The position numbers were made by a program, and so were the translations under genes. From Halobacteria archaeon (GTDB lineage Archaea > Halobacteriota > Syntropharchaeia > Alkanophagales > Methanospirareceae): a DNA stretch of 8,510 nucleotides. The notes beneath the pieces are model-generated. The model searched no databases. It was not told the origin of the DNA and saw only the letters and a list, made by a program, of their open reading frames with translations. Shown one piece after another: positions 1-6,815 of the stretch (position 1 is the first letter of the stretch; every line of letters starts with the position of its first letter). The stretch lies in NCBI GenBank assembly GCA_029932715.1, contig JAOZPO010000054.1:1-8510 (forward strand). The letters run 5' to 3'.

Positions 1-1
1 A

Positions 2-340
2 CTGATAGGGTTTGAGAGCGCGATAAAGAAGGCAAAAGAGAAGGTGAGTTTTACACGTAAAATCGAAGTGGAAGTAGAAAGCATAGACGATGCGCTCAGA
101 GCTGCGGAATTGGATGTGGACATAATCATGCTTGATAACGTCTCGGCGCACGATGTGAAAGACTGTGTACGGCTCCTGACCGAGAAGGGCTTTCGTGATG
201 ATCTGATTTTAGAGGCATCAGGAGGCATAAATCTGGATAATATAAAGGAGTTCGCATCTACTGGCGTTGATGTAGTCTCAAGTGGCATGCTTACACATTC
301 TGCTACGTGCCTGGACTTCTCTTTGAATATTGTGGAATAG
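2..340 (+). CDS. nadC: Quinolinate phosphoribosyltransferase (nicotinate-nucleotide pyrophosphorylase, carboxylating), C-terminal part
   Basis: This is the C-terminal 112 residues of NadC; the 5' part lies outside the window and the frame is open from base 2. NadC converts quinolinate and PRPP to nicotinate mononucleotide, CO2 and pyrophosphate in de novo NAD synthesis in the cytoplasm. Visible family hallmarks are the KIEVEVES strand, the IMLDN segment, LEASGGI with the phosphate-binding glycines, and the closing TGVDVVSSG..THS..LDFSL stretch. These belong to the alpha/beta-barrel half of the enzyme, and the C-terminus ends where the family normally ends. A GTG at 44 could be mistaken for a start, but conserved-looking sequence (L-I-G-F-E-S-A-I-K-K-A) continues upstream in frame, so it is internal. 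The gene is convergent with pssA, 53 bp away. Confidence 0.95.
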   Translation: MIGFESAIKKAKEKVSFTRKIEVEVESIDDALRAAELDVDIIMLDNVSAHDVKDCVRLLTEKGFRDDLILEASGGINLDNIKEFASTGVDVVSSGMLTHSATCLDFSLNIVE

Positions 341-393
341 CGGATCCTTTCGTGAACCAACCGTCATAAGATATTAAAATTCCCGTACTTGTT

Positions 394-1161
394 TCAGCTA
401 TGCAAATGCAAATTCCAATTTAGCAAATGCCGTATAACCGGACTGCTGATATAAAGTGCAGATAACGCAACAATGACTGCTGTGGGATAAACGAACAACT
501 GCAAAGAGGTGGCATAGAGCAGGAACAACGAAGAGAAACCGATACCAACTGCTATTACTACCAAATTATCCCTTAATTTTATATACCGTATACCGCTGGT
601 CATTAAAAGGCATAAAACAGCCATTAAAATAATCAGGACATACGGATAGCCAGGCAAATCCAGTTCGAGTGCAAGAAGCAAAAAAGAAGCTAAGAAAATC
701 GCACTGCCCGTAATTGGTAGTCCTTCAAAGTCTCGTTGTAGCGAACTTTTCGCATCGAACCTCGCAAGTCGTAACATACCGCATACCACATACGCACCAC
801 AGAACGCCGATATAAGTTCAACATGCGTGTGTGCAAGGCACAAAACGTTTTTATAAAGTGCAAAGGCGACAATTGCAGGTGCGACACCAAAGGAGATCAA
901 ATCGGCAAGAGAATCGAGATATTTGCCTATGAGCGAAGACTCTATGGTTCTCGCAGCTAAGCCATCTAAACCGTCAATAACCGCCGCTACCAGGATGAAC
1001 ACGAGTGCAGTCTTTATCGCCTTTTCGCTTTCGTCCGTAAGTACAAATAGTATGGCAGAGAAGCCAAAAAGGGCATTACAGACAGAGAGCAAATCCGGCA
1101 GTTTTATCTGCTTTAACATACTGCCTGTATGTAAATTGCTACGCCGACTGTGTATCGCCAT
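394..1161 (-). CDS. pssA: CDP-diacylglycerol/CDP-archaeol-serine O-phosphatidyltransferase (PssA family, CDP-alcohol phosphotransferase)
   Basis: Integral membrane enzyme that transfers the lipid-phosphate moiety of a CDP-activated lipid to serine; in an archaeon the expected product is archaetidylserine. The CDP-alcohol phosphotransferase signature is complete: D63-x2-D66-G-x2-A70-R71, then G79-x3-D83-x3-D87, which bind the metal ions and CDP. The GMLRLARF segment (128-135) and the GLPITGSA segment (147-154) are typical of the serine-using PssA subgroup. The rest is hydrophobic, with several transmembrane helices to the C-terminus. Two ATG starts are possible. The upstream one (1161) has AGGT upstream on its strand; the internal one (1119, protein M-L-K-Q-I-K-L-P-D) looks like the usual family N-terminus but lacks a clear ribosome site. 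It is the last gene of the minus-strand operon, 16 bp after the exonuclease gene. Confidence 0.9.
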   Translation of the reverse strand: MAIHSRRSNLHTGSMLKQIKLPDLLSVCNALFGFSAILFVLTDESEKAIKTALVFILVAAVIDGLDGLAARTIESSLIGKYLDSLADLISFGVAPAIVAFALYKNVLCLAHTHVELISAFCGAYVVCGMLRLARFDAKSSLQRDFEGLPITGSAIFLASFLLLALELDLPGYPYVLIILMAVLCLLMTSGIRYIKLRDNLVVIAVGIGFSSLFLLYATSLQLFVYPTAVIVALSALYISSPVIRHLLNWNLHLHS

Positions 1162-1177
1162 AATCTCTTGACCTTTT

Positions 1178-2149
1178 CTAATCTTTAGAACTCTTACCCA
1201 GATAAATAAATCTATCTATCCTCCTGCTGTAATCGCTCCATACTCCCTCTTTCCCTTTTGCTTCCTCCTGCTTCTGTAGATGCAGGAATTCGTTTAGCTG
1301 GGCATCAAGCAGATCGGCATAGCATAATGCCTGTGCCTCCACAAACAAAGGCTTCACTGGCGAACCCCAATCTCCGAAATTATGATGACTCAGGATGAGA
1401 TGTAGCAATCTAAGCCTGAGCTCGCGTGGAAACCCAGCAATCGTATCTATTTTAGCCCCTACCATCCGATAGCCCAGAATAATATGCTCCATAAGACCTC
1501 CTTCTTCGGTCACCTCTATCTGGAACGTATAGTCATACACAGCCGTCTTTCCTATGTCGTGTAGGATGGCACCAGAAAGCAGCAAATCACGGTCAAGTTC
1601 GGGATACAGCCGTGCAATGATTCTGCATAACGTCACAACCGAGTGTGTATGCTCCAGCAAACCTCCAATGTAGTTATGATGATGAATCTTAGCGGCTGGC
1701 GCATTTTTAAATGCTTTTACGAACTCGAAGTCGTGTAGGAAAGAAAATATCAGTTGCTTAAGATGCTCATTCCTCATGCTCTTTGCTGTTTTTTCTAAAT
1801 TGTCGAGCATAGTGTTAACATCTCTTGCTGTGGTGGGCAGGAATTCAGCAATGTTATGCTGGGTGCTTATTTCAACACCATCTGGTTCGAAGATAAGCTG
1901 TAAACGCCCTTTAAATGAATTCACCATGCCTTTTATATGCACAATGTCACCAGGCGCAAACGAAGCAGCCACTTCTTTTGCTTTATCCCAGCATTTCGCC
2001 CATATACTGCCTGTACTGTCTCCTAATTTCACTTGCAAATAGTAGCCCTCTTTCCTGGTGAATCCTCTTAATTCCTTCTCCTGCACGAGGAAGGTAGAAT
2101 CAACAGTGCCACCTGCCCTCAAATCCTGCACCTTTTCCCTTTCTCTCAT
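1178..2149 (-). CDS. YhaM-like 3'-5' exoribonuclease (OB-fold plus HD domain)
   Basis: Predicted metal-dependent 3'-5' exonuclease acting on RNA, possibly also single-stranded DNA, in the cytoplasm. Residues about 16-95 form an OB-fold nucleic-acid-binding domain (GYYLQVKLGDSTGSIWAK; GDIVHIKGMV). Residues about 155-290 form an HD hydrolase domain: HHHNYIGGLLEHT (156-168), HDIGK (197-201), the MEH histidine (222), LSHH (253-256) and YADLLDA (277-283), which carry the expected metal ligands. The HHNYIGGLLEH and GSPVKP signatures match the YhaM family rather than other HD phosphohydrolases. At 323 residues it is about the usual family length. The ATG has GGAG 10 nt upstream. It lies 18 bp after the MBL-fold gene and 16 bp before pssA, so all three are probably co-transcribed. 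No catalytic residue appears missing. The founding members are from Firmicutes; the role in archaea is inferred. Confidence 0.88.
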   Translation of the reverse strand: MREREKVQDLRAGGTVDSTFLVQEKELRGFTRKEGYYLQVKLGDSTGSIWAKCWDKAKEVAASFAPGDIVHIKGMVNSFKGRLQLIFEPDGVEISTQHNIAEFLPTTARDVNTMLDNLEKTAKSMRNEHLKQLIFSFLHDFEFVKAFKNAPAAKIHHHNYIGGLLEHTHSVVTLCRIIARLYPELDRDLLLSGAILHDIGKTAVYDYTFQIEVTEEGGLMEHIILGYRMVGAKIDTIAGFPRELRLRLLHLILSHHNFGDWGSPVKPLFVEAQALCYADLLDAQLNEFLHLQKQEEAKGKEGVWSDYSRRIDRFIYLGKSSKD

Positions 2150-2167
2150 TATTCTTTCGCTCCATCA

Positions 2168-2842
2168 CTAAAATATATGAAGATAGGAAGCTATGAACTC
2201 ATAATTCCTTCTGACATTGCTTTTACCGTTTATGAAGGCTCCATGCCCTGGCAGTAAAAGTTCCACATCCAGTGCCGAAATCATAGTGATAGACCTCACC
2301 AGCTCTTTACCATCGCCAAAAGGTAAGTCATCCCTTCCGATATTTTTCTCAAATACCAGATCGCCGCATATTAAAATCTTTCCCGCCTCGGCGTAAAGGC
2401 ATATACTATCAGGAGAATGTCCTGGTGTATGCAATATCTTCAATTCTCTATTTCCGAGACTCAGCACATCATCAAATACAATATCAGCCTCGAATTCCCT
2501 CGCTTTGTCCATACCCAGGAACCTTGAAGCCTCTTCTATCATAACCTTGAGATATTGCAACTGCGATGAATGCAATGCCACTTTTGCGCCTGAAACATCT
2601 TTGAACGCAGCCGTCGCATCACAGTGGTCAGGATGAAGATGCGTAATCAGTATAGAATCAATAGTTTGCGGGTTAATACCGTCCACTTGCATCTCGTTAA
2701 GCAGTAGCCCGATATACTTTTCCCGTCCCGGATCTATGAGAACACTAATATCATCCTTTATCACGTACGTGTTCGAATCGAGCAAGCCGCTCTCCTTATA
2801 CCAGTACAAGCCTTCTTGAAGTTTCATGTTTGTGCGGTACAT
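2168..2842 (-). CDS. MBL-fold metallo-hydrolase (glyoxalase II-like)
   Basis: Metallo-beta-lactamase-fold hydrolase of 224 residues with the full set of metal ligands: H68-L-H70-P-D72-H73, H142 in TPGHSPDS, D161 in CGDLVF and H200 in LPGHG. The family is broad (thioesterases, lactonases, phosphodiesterases), so the substrate cannot be read from sequence. The length leaves no room for the beta-CASP insert of RNase J/CPSF-type nucleases, so the RNA-processing context of the next gene does not make this an RNase. It is the first gene of the minus-strand operon. The start is uncertain: ATG at 2842 or ATG at 2827 (five residues shorter). A TATA-like TTTTATAC at 2846-2853 lies too close upstream of 2842 to serve it and fits the shorter start better, as a nearly leaderless mRNA. 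Confidence 0.88.
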   Translation of the reverse strand: MYRTNMKLQEGLYWYKESGLLDSNTYVIKDDISVLIDPGREKYIGLLLNEMQVDGINPQTIDSILITHLHPDHCDATAAFKDVSGAKVALHSSQLQYLKVMIEEASRFLGMDKAREFEADIVFDDVLSLGNRELKILHTPGHSPDSICLYAEAGKILICGDLVFEKNIGRDDLPFGDGKELVRSITMISALDVELLLPGHGAFINGKSNVRRNYEFIASYLHIF

Positions 2843-2845
2843 AAA

Positions 2846-2853
2846 GTATAAAA
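2846..2853 (-). promoter_or_regulatory. Possible TATA box for the MBL-exonuclease-pssA operon
   Basis: The minus strand reads TTTTATAC here, centred about 22 nt upstream of the ATG at 2827. That is slightly closer than the usual 25-27 nt from TATA to transcription start, so it would only work for a leaderless or nearly leaderless message from the downstream ATG. No better TATA-like element is seen further upstream. Weak call. Confidence 0.3.
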
Positions 2854-2888
2854 TTCCCTTTGGTAAAGCTTTCTCTTTGAAAGAAAGA

Positions 2889-2922
2889 AACGTTTTTTAA
2901 CGTTAACAAATAGATATTGTTA
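2889..2922. promoter_or_regulatory. Nested palindromes between divergent transcription units (candidate operator)
   Basis: AACGTT occurs at 2889-2894 and again at 2899-2904, exactly 10 bp (one helical turn) apart. The second copy is the core of a perfect 10-bp palindrome TTAACGTTAA (2897-2906). It overlaps a second inverted repeat, TAACAA (2904-2909) with TTGTTA (2917-2922), separated by 7 nt. The cluster lies upstream of the TATA elements of both divergent units, where an activator or a shared regulator could bind. The region is A/T-rich, so chance palindromes are possible; the regulator is unknown. Confidence 0.35.
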
Positions 2923-2933
2923 GCATTCCTATC

Positions 2934-2941
2934 CATATAAG
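2934..2941 (+). promoter_or_regulatory. TATA box of apgM
   Basis: CATATAAG centred 38 nt upstream of the ATG at 2976. With the usual 25-27 nt from TATA centre to transcription start this predicts a 5' leader of about 12 nt. The spacing is the same as for the DUF4349 gene and the unrecognised minus-strand gene. It also argues against the GTG at 2943, which lies directly next to the box. Confidence 0.6.
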
Positions 2942-2975
2942 CGTGAACAGAGAGCGCAATGTTCAAGGCGAAAAG

Positions 2976-4199
2976 ATGAGCGAAAGCAATGGTAAAGCGA
3001 TATTGGTAATATGCGACGGTCTCGGGGACCGTCCTACGTTCGAGGGGCGAACACCGTTGCAAGCTGCTGATACGCCCAATCTGGATGCGATAAGTGAAAT
3101 GGGCATAAATGGACTGGTAGATGTAATAGCCCCGGGAATAGTTCCGGGAAGCGATACCGCTCATCTTGCGCTCTTCGGGTACGATCCTTACGAGTTTTAT
3201 CCTGGTAGAGGCGTGTTTGAAGCGCTCGGTGCCGATATGGAGCTAAACAGGGGTGACGTTGCGTTCAGAGCGAATTTCGCTACCGTGAATGATAATATGC
3301 GTGTCATAGACAGACGCGCAGGTAGGAAGGGTAGCGAAGTACTTGCAGAAGCATTAAACGGACTTGAGATCAAAGATATTAAAGTATCCTTGAAGAATAC
3401 CACGGAGCACAGATGCGCGATCGTGATGAAAGGCGAAAAACTGTCGCGATATGTCTCGGATGTGGACACACATGTGGGCGGCGGCGTTGTAGCAGACTGT
3501 AAACCACTTAAAGAAGGTGCAGCGGAGAAAAAGACCGCAAGCATCGTGAATGAATATGTCAGGCAGAGTTATGAGATACTGAATAAACACCCAGTGAATG
3601 AAGAGCGCCGGCGGAACGGAGAGCTACCTGCGAATATAATTCTGCTAAGAGGTGCGGGCAGTTACGATAAGGTGCCTTCGATGAGCGAAAGGTTTGGTTT
3701 TAGCAGTGCCTGTGTGGCGGGTGCTTCCCTCTATAAGGGCGTTGCAAAATACCTTGGCATGGATGTTATCCCTGTTGAGGGTGCAACGGGCAAAGCGGAT
3801 ACGAACCTGGAGAATAAAGCAGAAGCGGCATTGGAGGCACTAAAGCATTACGAGTTCGTATTCGTTCATATAAAGGCTACCGATAGTATGGGACATGACG
3901 GTGACTTTGAGGGCAAACGCGAGATGATATTACGAATAGATAACGAGTTTGTACCACGGCTAAAAGGTGCCGGTGCGTATATAGTTATTACTGCGGACCA
4001 TAGCACGCCGGTATCAATAAAGCGGCATAGCAGCGACCCTACACCAATCGTTATAACCGGGACGGGCGTTAGAAGAGATGCTGTGAATAAATTCGACGAG
4101 ATTTCCGCCGCCTCTGGAGCATTAGGCAGGCTAAAAGGGTTGGATTTGATTCCAATATTATCGGACTTTATGGGTTATTACCAGATGTACGGGACGTGA
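2976..4199 (+). CDS. apgM: 2,3-bisphosphoglycerate-independent phosphoglycerate mutase, archaeal type
   Basis: Cytoplasmic, metal-dependent enzyme that interconverts 3- and 2-phosphoglycerate in glycolysis and gluconeogenesis; alkaline phosphatase superfamily. From the ATG at 2976 it is 407 residues, the normal ApgM length. The N-terminal ICDGLGDRP (12-20) carries metal ligand D14, and PGSDTAHLALFGYDP (57-71) carries the phospho-acceptor serine S59. FRANFAT (97-103) and DRRAGR (112-117) fit the substrate-binding domain. TDSMGHDGD (302-310) and TADHSTP (339-345) with H351 supply the remaining metal ligands. A GTG at 2943 would add 11 residues (M-N-R-E-R-N...) with no family resemblance and would abut the TATA box, so it was rejected. 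The gene stands alone, divergent from the MBL operon, and its last 22 bp overlap the convergent NTPase gene. Confidence 0.95.
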   Translation: MSESNGKAILVICDGLGDRPTFEGRTPLQAADTPNLDAISEMGINGLVDVIAPGIVPGSDTAHLALFGYDPYEFYPGRGVFEALGADMELNRGDVAFRANFATVNDNMRVIDRRAGRKGSEVLAEALNGLEIKDIKVSLKNTTEHRCAIVMKGEKLSRYVSDVDTHVGGGVVADCKPLKEGAAEKKTASIVNEYVRQSYEILNKHPVNEERRRNGELPANIILLRGAGSYDKVPSMSERFGFSSACVAGASLYKGVAKYLGMDVIPVEGATGKADTNLENKAEAALEALKHYEFVFVHIKATDSMGHDGDFEGKREMILRIDNEFVPRLKGAGAYIVITADHSTPVSIKRHSSDPTPIVITGTGVRRDAVNKFDEISAASGALGRLKGLDLIPILSDFMGYYQMYGT

Positions 4200-4729
4200 A
4201 AATACAAATCCTTATTTAAAAACGGAATCAAGGCAACTATTAATCCCTGTACGTAAAAATTCCTCCTATCTACCACCCCTTTAGTGAAATAGCCAACAGC
4301 ACCCTGTTTCTGTTTCGTGTTTTCCTCACCAATCAGCGTATCCATCACATCACCGAGTTCTGTACCGTCCAAAAGCTGTTCTGTGATTTGAAATGGGAGT
4401 TCAAAGAACGGCGAAGTACCGTAGCCCACCCTTCCGGTATCGTCCATAATACAGATAACACCAAAAGTGAACCACCGATTAAATAATCTCTTTATCCCGC
4501 CTTCAATGCCTACAAAGAACACGGCGTTAACCTTCCGCTCTTCGTTAATCGTTCGCAATGCACGTGCTCTATTCCTTGCCCCTGCGAAGGTTTCATCCTC
4601 AACTGGCTGATTAGATACCTTACTGTTCACGTTGATACCTGTTACATCAACGGCATCGAAATAGTGAGAAAAAGCTTCCTTTGTCGCTTCTAATTTCACC
4701 GGGTTCCGGGAGCCAACTAAGACTTTCAT
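4178..4729 (-). CDS. Inosine/xanthosine triphosphatase (YjjX/DUF84 family NTPase)
   Basis: House-cleaning nucleotide hydrolase expected to remove non-canonical purine nucleoside triphosphates (ITP, XTP), preventing their incorporation into DNA or RNA. At 183 residues it has family length. Visible motifs: V-G-S-R-N-P-V-K (5-12) at the N-terminus, QPVEDETFAGARNRA (41-55), FVGIEGGI (72-79) and KQGAVGYFTKG (141-151). The ATG at 4729 is the natural start because the family begins with this MKVLVGS strand. No Shine-Dalgarno is seen; a TTTTAAAC box on the minus strand at 4761-4768 is a possible promoter. The C-terminal tail (L-Y-F-H-V-P-Y-I-W) is encoded in the 22 bp shared with the end of apgM on the other strand. 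Confidence 0.9.
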   Translation of the reverse strand: MKVLVGSRNPVKLEATKEAFSHYFDAVDVTGINVNSKVSNQPVEDETFAGARNRARALRTINEERKVNAVFFVGIEGGIKRLFNRWFTFGVICIMDDTGRVGYGTSPFFELPFQITEQLLDGTELGDVMDTLIGEENTKQKQGAVGYFTKGVVDRRNFYVQGLIVALIPFLNKDLYFHVPYIW

Positions 4730-4760
4730 ATTGATTTAATTGCCGTAGTATGTGAATAAG

Positions 4761-4768
4761 GTTTAAAA
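4761..4768 (-). promoter_or_regulatory. Possible TATA box of the NTPase gene
   Basis: The minus strand reads TTTTAAAC centred about 36 nt upstream of the ATG at 4729, close to the 38-nt spacing seen at three other genes here. It lies inside an 11-bp inverted repeat on the plus strand (ggttt-a-aaacc, 4760-4770). An alternative CTTATTC is 28 nt upstream of the ATG. Low certainty. Confidence 0.35.
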
Positions 4769-4889
4769 CCACGATCTATGGCCACCGCTTCAATTTATTT
4801 CAATTGCCAAATGGATCATAACGTGACTGATAGAGGTCATTATATGTTTGAAGACTCATCAAGTTACTTCTGAGTACGTGCGTCTCTTT

Positions 4890-4897
4890 CATAATAA
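4890..4897 (+). promoter_or_regulatory. Possible TATA box of the MFS transporter gene
   Basis: CATAATAA is centred about 25 nt upstream of the ATG at 4918, which would give a leaderless transcript. No Shine-Dalgarno sequence is seen before this ATG, in keeping with that. The surrounding 188-bp divergent region is A/T-rich, so the call is weak. Apart from short inverted repeats, nothing else is recognised in that region. Confidence 0.3.
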
Positions 4898-4917
4898 CTA
4901 CGATTTTATTATTATAC

Positions 4918-6105
4918 ATGCCGTCTAATTCTAACGCGACGCGAGTAGTTATAATCGCCGCGATCTGCGTTTTTAGTACACAATTTGGTGTTACCGTGAT
5001 TGCACCGCTGCTTGGCATGTGGGTAATGGTACCAGAAATCCCTCATCCTTTCATTGTATCCGGCTTGATAATCTCCTCTTTCGCACTTGTAAGCTTAGCT
5101 CTTAACATACCCGGTGGTATTATCTCGGATAAATGGGGAAGGAAACCTCTGATTGTAATAGGGCTTTCACTTTATGCTGTTACAGCACTACTCTTTCCGT
5201 TCTCAAAGGCAGCGTATGATTGGATTTTTGTGAGAGCTGTACAGGGTGCGGGTGCCGGCTTCTTCTTTCCTGCGATAACTGCTTTGCTCGCGGACATTAC
5301 GACTAAGGATGAGCGTGGTCATGCACTTAGCGTGTACAATATGGGTATGGGCCTCGGCTTGGCAGTGGGGCCAATTTCAGGCGGTATTCTATTTGCAATC
5401 TATGGTATTTTCATGCCCTTCCTCTTTTGTGCCGCCTTCGCATTTCTAAGCGTGATGTTAGTGCTGCTATTTGTCCATGAGCCGAAAAGGAAAGAGATAG
5501 CAAAGGATAAGAGAGGAGAGACATTATCGCTGGATGCAAGTGGAAAGGAGGCATTGGCGCTTTGCTGTATCGTGGTATTTCTTGGTATGGGTGTTGCATC
5601 CGTGATGAGCGGCTTATTCTCTCCTTTTGCAGTTGAGGATTTTAATATTTCAGAAGAAATCATCGGGACGATTCTTTCTGTTATGTTCGTGGCGTTCACA
5701 TTACTGCAAGCGGGATTTAACAGGCTGATGAAGCGAATAGGCTCAATCAATCTATCGGTTACCGGATTGTTCTTGTGTATCTGCGGCTTGCTTATCCTTT
5801 ATTCCGCGACACACGTCTTAGAACTGTTTATAATGAGCGTTTTACTCGGTGCAGGTATAGGTGCGATTTTACTTGGTACGCTGACACTGGCATCGAAGGT
5901 AGCGGGAGAGCGCCAGGAAGGAAAAGTAATGGGCATTTATTACACTACTTTTTATGCCAGTCTTGGCTCTATTCCAGTTGTTTGTGGCGCGCTATCCGAT
6001 TTTTTCGGTGCTAAGTTGCTGTTCCTGGGATATGCAGCGCTCTTATTCGTGTTTATGATACTGGTAGTGGTAAAGCGGGTTAGTTTATTATCCAATGTTA
6101 AATAA
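4918..6105 (+). CDS. Major facilitator superfamily transporter (drug/metabolite efflux-like)
   Basis: 395-residue polytopic membrane protein, predicted about 12 transmembrane helices in two halves joined by a charged cytoplasmic loop (about 188-210). MFS motif A is clear in the loop after the second helix: GGIISDKWGRKPL (66-78). Motif B-like R106-A-V-Q-G-A-G-A-G (106-114) follows, and GLAVGPISGG (147-156) resembles the motif C of proton antiporters, which suggests export. The substrate cannot be predicted. The ATG at 4918 is the first in-frame start codon; the frame is open further upstream but without ATG, GTG or TTG in the stretch I read (to about 4860). UMP kinase starts 27 bp downstream, so read-through is possible, though the functions look unrelated. 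No regulator gene lies next to it. Confidence 0.92.
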   Translation: MPSNSNATRVVIIAAICVFSTQFGVTVIAPLLGMWVMVPEIPHPFIVSGLIISSFALVSLALNIPGGIISDKWGRKPLIVIGLSLYAVTALLFPFSKAAYDWIFVRAVQGAGAGFFFPAITALLADITTKDERGHALSVYNMGMGLGLAVGPISGGILFAIYGIFMPFLFCAAFAFLSVMLVLLFVHEPKRKEIAKDKRGETLSLDASGKEALALCCIVVFLGMGVASVMSGLFSPFAVEDFNISEEIIGTILSVMFVAFTLLQAGFNRLMKRIGSINLSVTGLFLCICGLLILYSATHVLELFIMSVLLGAGIGAILLGTLTLASKVAGERQEGKVMGIYYTTFYASLGSIPVVCGALSDFFGAKLLFLGYAALLFVFMILVVVKRVSLLSNVK

Positions 6106-6132
6106 GCAATGATTTATTAATGAGTACACAGT

Positions 6133-6801
6133 ATGAAAGTAGTCATTTCGTTGGGCGGCATCTTTTTCGTTGATGCGGCGCATATAAAAGCAGTTGCAGC
6201 GGTATTAGAAGAGCTTGCGAACTCGCACACCATATACGTGGTCACCGGCGGCGGGCAACCAGCACGCGAATATATAGCTATAGCGCGTGAATTGGGTGCA
6301 AACGAAGCTGTTTGCGACTATATCGGGATAATGGCGACGAGATTAAATGCGAAATTGCTTATTTCCGCATTGCATAATGCGTGTCCCGAACCTTTAGCAG
6401 ATTATAAAGAAGTTGCAGAAGTAACGGCAAAGGGAGTGATAGCGGTGCTTGGTGGCGTAAGCCCTGGTTATACTACCGATGCGGTAGCTGCGATACTCGC
6501 GGAATACGTAAATGCTGAGCTGCTTTTAAGTGTAACATCCGTAGATGGCGTCTATGACGCGGACCCGAATGTGTATCCAAATGCGAAGAAGTACGAGCGG
6601 TTAACGCCAAAGGAACTCTTGAGTATAGTGATGAAGGAGGAGTTAAAAGCAGGCTCGAGAATTGTTATAGACCCCATTGCCGCGAAGATAATAGAAAGGA
6701 GTGGAACGAAGACAATAGTTATTGATGGCAGCAACCCACGTAACATTTCAGATGCCGTTATCGGGAAACATTCAGGCACGGAGATAAATTCTACGCAGTG
6801 A
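6133..6801 (+). CDS. pyrH: UMP kinase (archaeal type)
   Basis: Cytoplasmic amino-acid-kinase-fold enzyme that phosphorylates UMP to UDP with ATP, in pyrimidine nucleotide synthesis. 222 residues, the short archaeal form. Features in order: beta-strand M-K-V-V-I-S-L-G-G (1-9), VVTGGGQPAREYI (36-48) for UMP binding, DYIGI (62-66), GGVSPGYTTDAVAA (107-120), TSVDGVYDADP (135-145) for nucleotide binding, and VIDPIAAKIIERSGTKTIVIDG (178-199). I see one deviation: the N-terminal loop reads G-G-I-F-F where many archaeal UMPKs, as I recall them, have G-G-S-V. The ATG at 6133 begins directly with the family's first strand. No clear Shine-Dalgarno; TTAAATAA about 31 nt upstream could be a TATA element of its own, or it may be transcribed with the MFS gene. 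Confidence 0.95.
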   Translation: MKVVISLGGIFFVDAAHIKAVAAVLEELANSHTIYVVTGGGQPAREYIAIARELGANEAVCDYIGIMATRLNAKLLISALHNACPEPLADYKEVAEVTAKGVIAVLGGVSPGYTTDAVAAILAEYVNAELLLSVTSVDGVYDADPNVYPNAKKYERLTPKELLSIVMKEELKAGSRIVIDPIAAKIIERSGTKTIVIDGSNPRNISDAVIGKHSGTEINSTQ

Positions 6802-6807
6802 GGTGAT
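6800..6807 (+). promoter_or_regulatory. Strong Shine-Dalgarno sequence after pyrH with no normal gene behind it
   Basis: GAGGTGAT is an 8-nt perfect complement to the archaeal 16S rRNA 3' end (AUCACCUC). It begins within the pyrH stop codon and lies 8 nt before an ATG at 6816. It is the best ribosome site in the window, but the frame behind that ATG ends after eight codons. It may be a relic of a gene once following pyrH. Confidence 0.6.
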
Positions 6808-6815
6808 GTTTTCAA

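Noticed and set aside
341..393. Search for a bidirectional terminator between nadC and pssA
   Set aside because: No stem-loop or strong T-run on either strand; only a short AATTTTAAT on the minus strand.
2943..2975. GTG start adding 11 residues to apgM
   Set aside because: It abuts the TATA box (2934-2941), and the protein from the ATG at 2976 already has the normal archaeal length and N-terminus.
4811..4873. 20-codon ORF (M-D-H-N-V-T-D-R-G-H...) upstream of the MFS gene
   Set aside because: No Shine-Dalgarno and no suitably spaced TATA box; such a short frame is expected by chance.
4850..4875. GAAGACTCA and, after a short gap, its non-reversed complement CTTCTGAGT, giving two crossing short helices (pseudoknot-like)
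   Set aside because: The helices are only 4 and 5 bp, and the region probably lies upstream of the MFS transcription start, so it may never be RNA.
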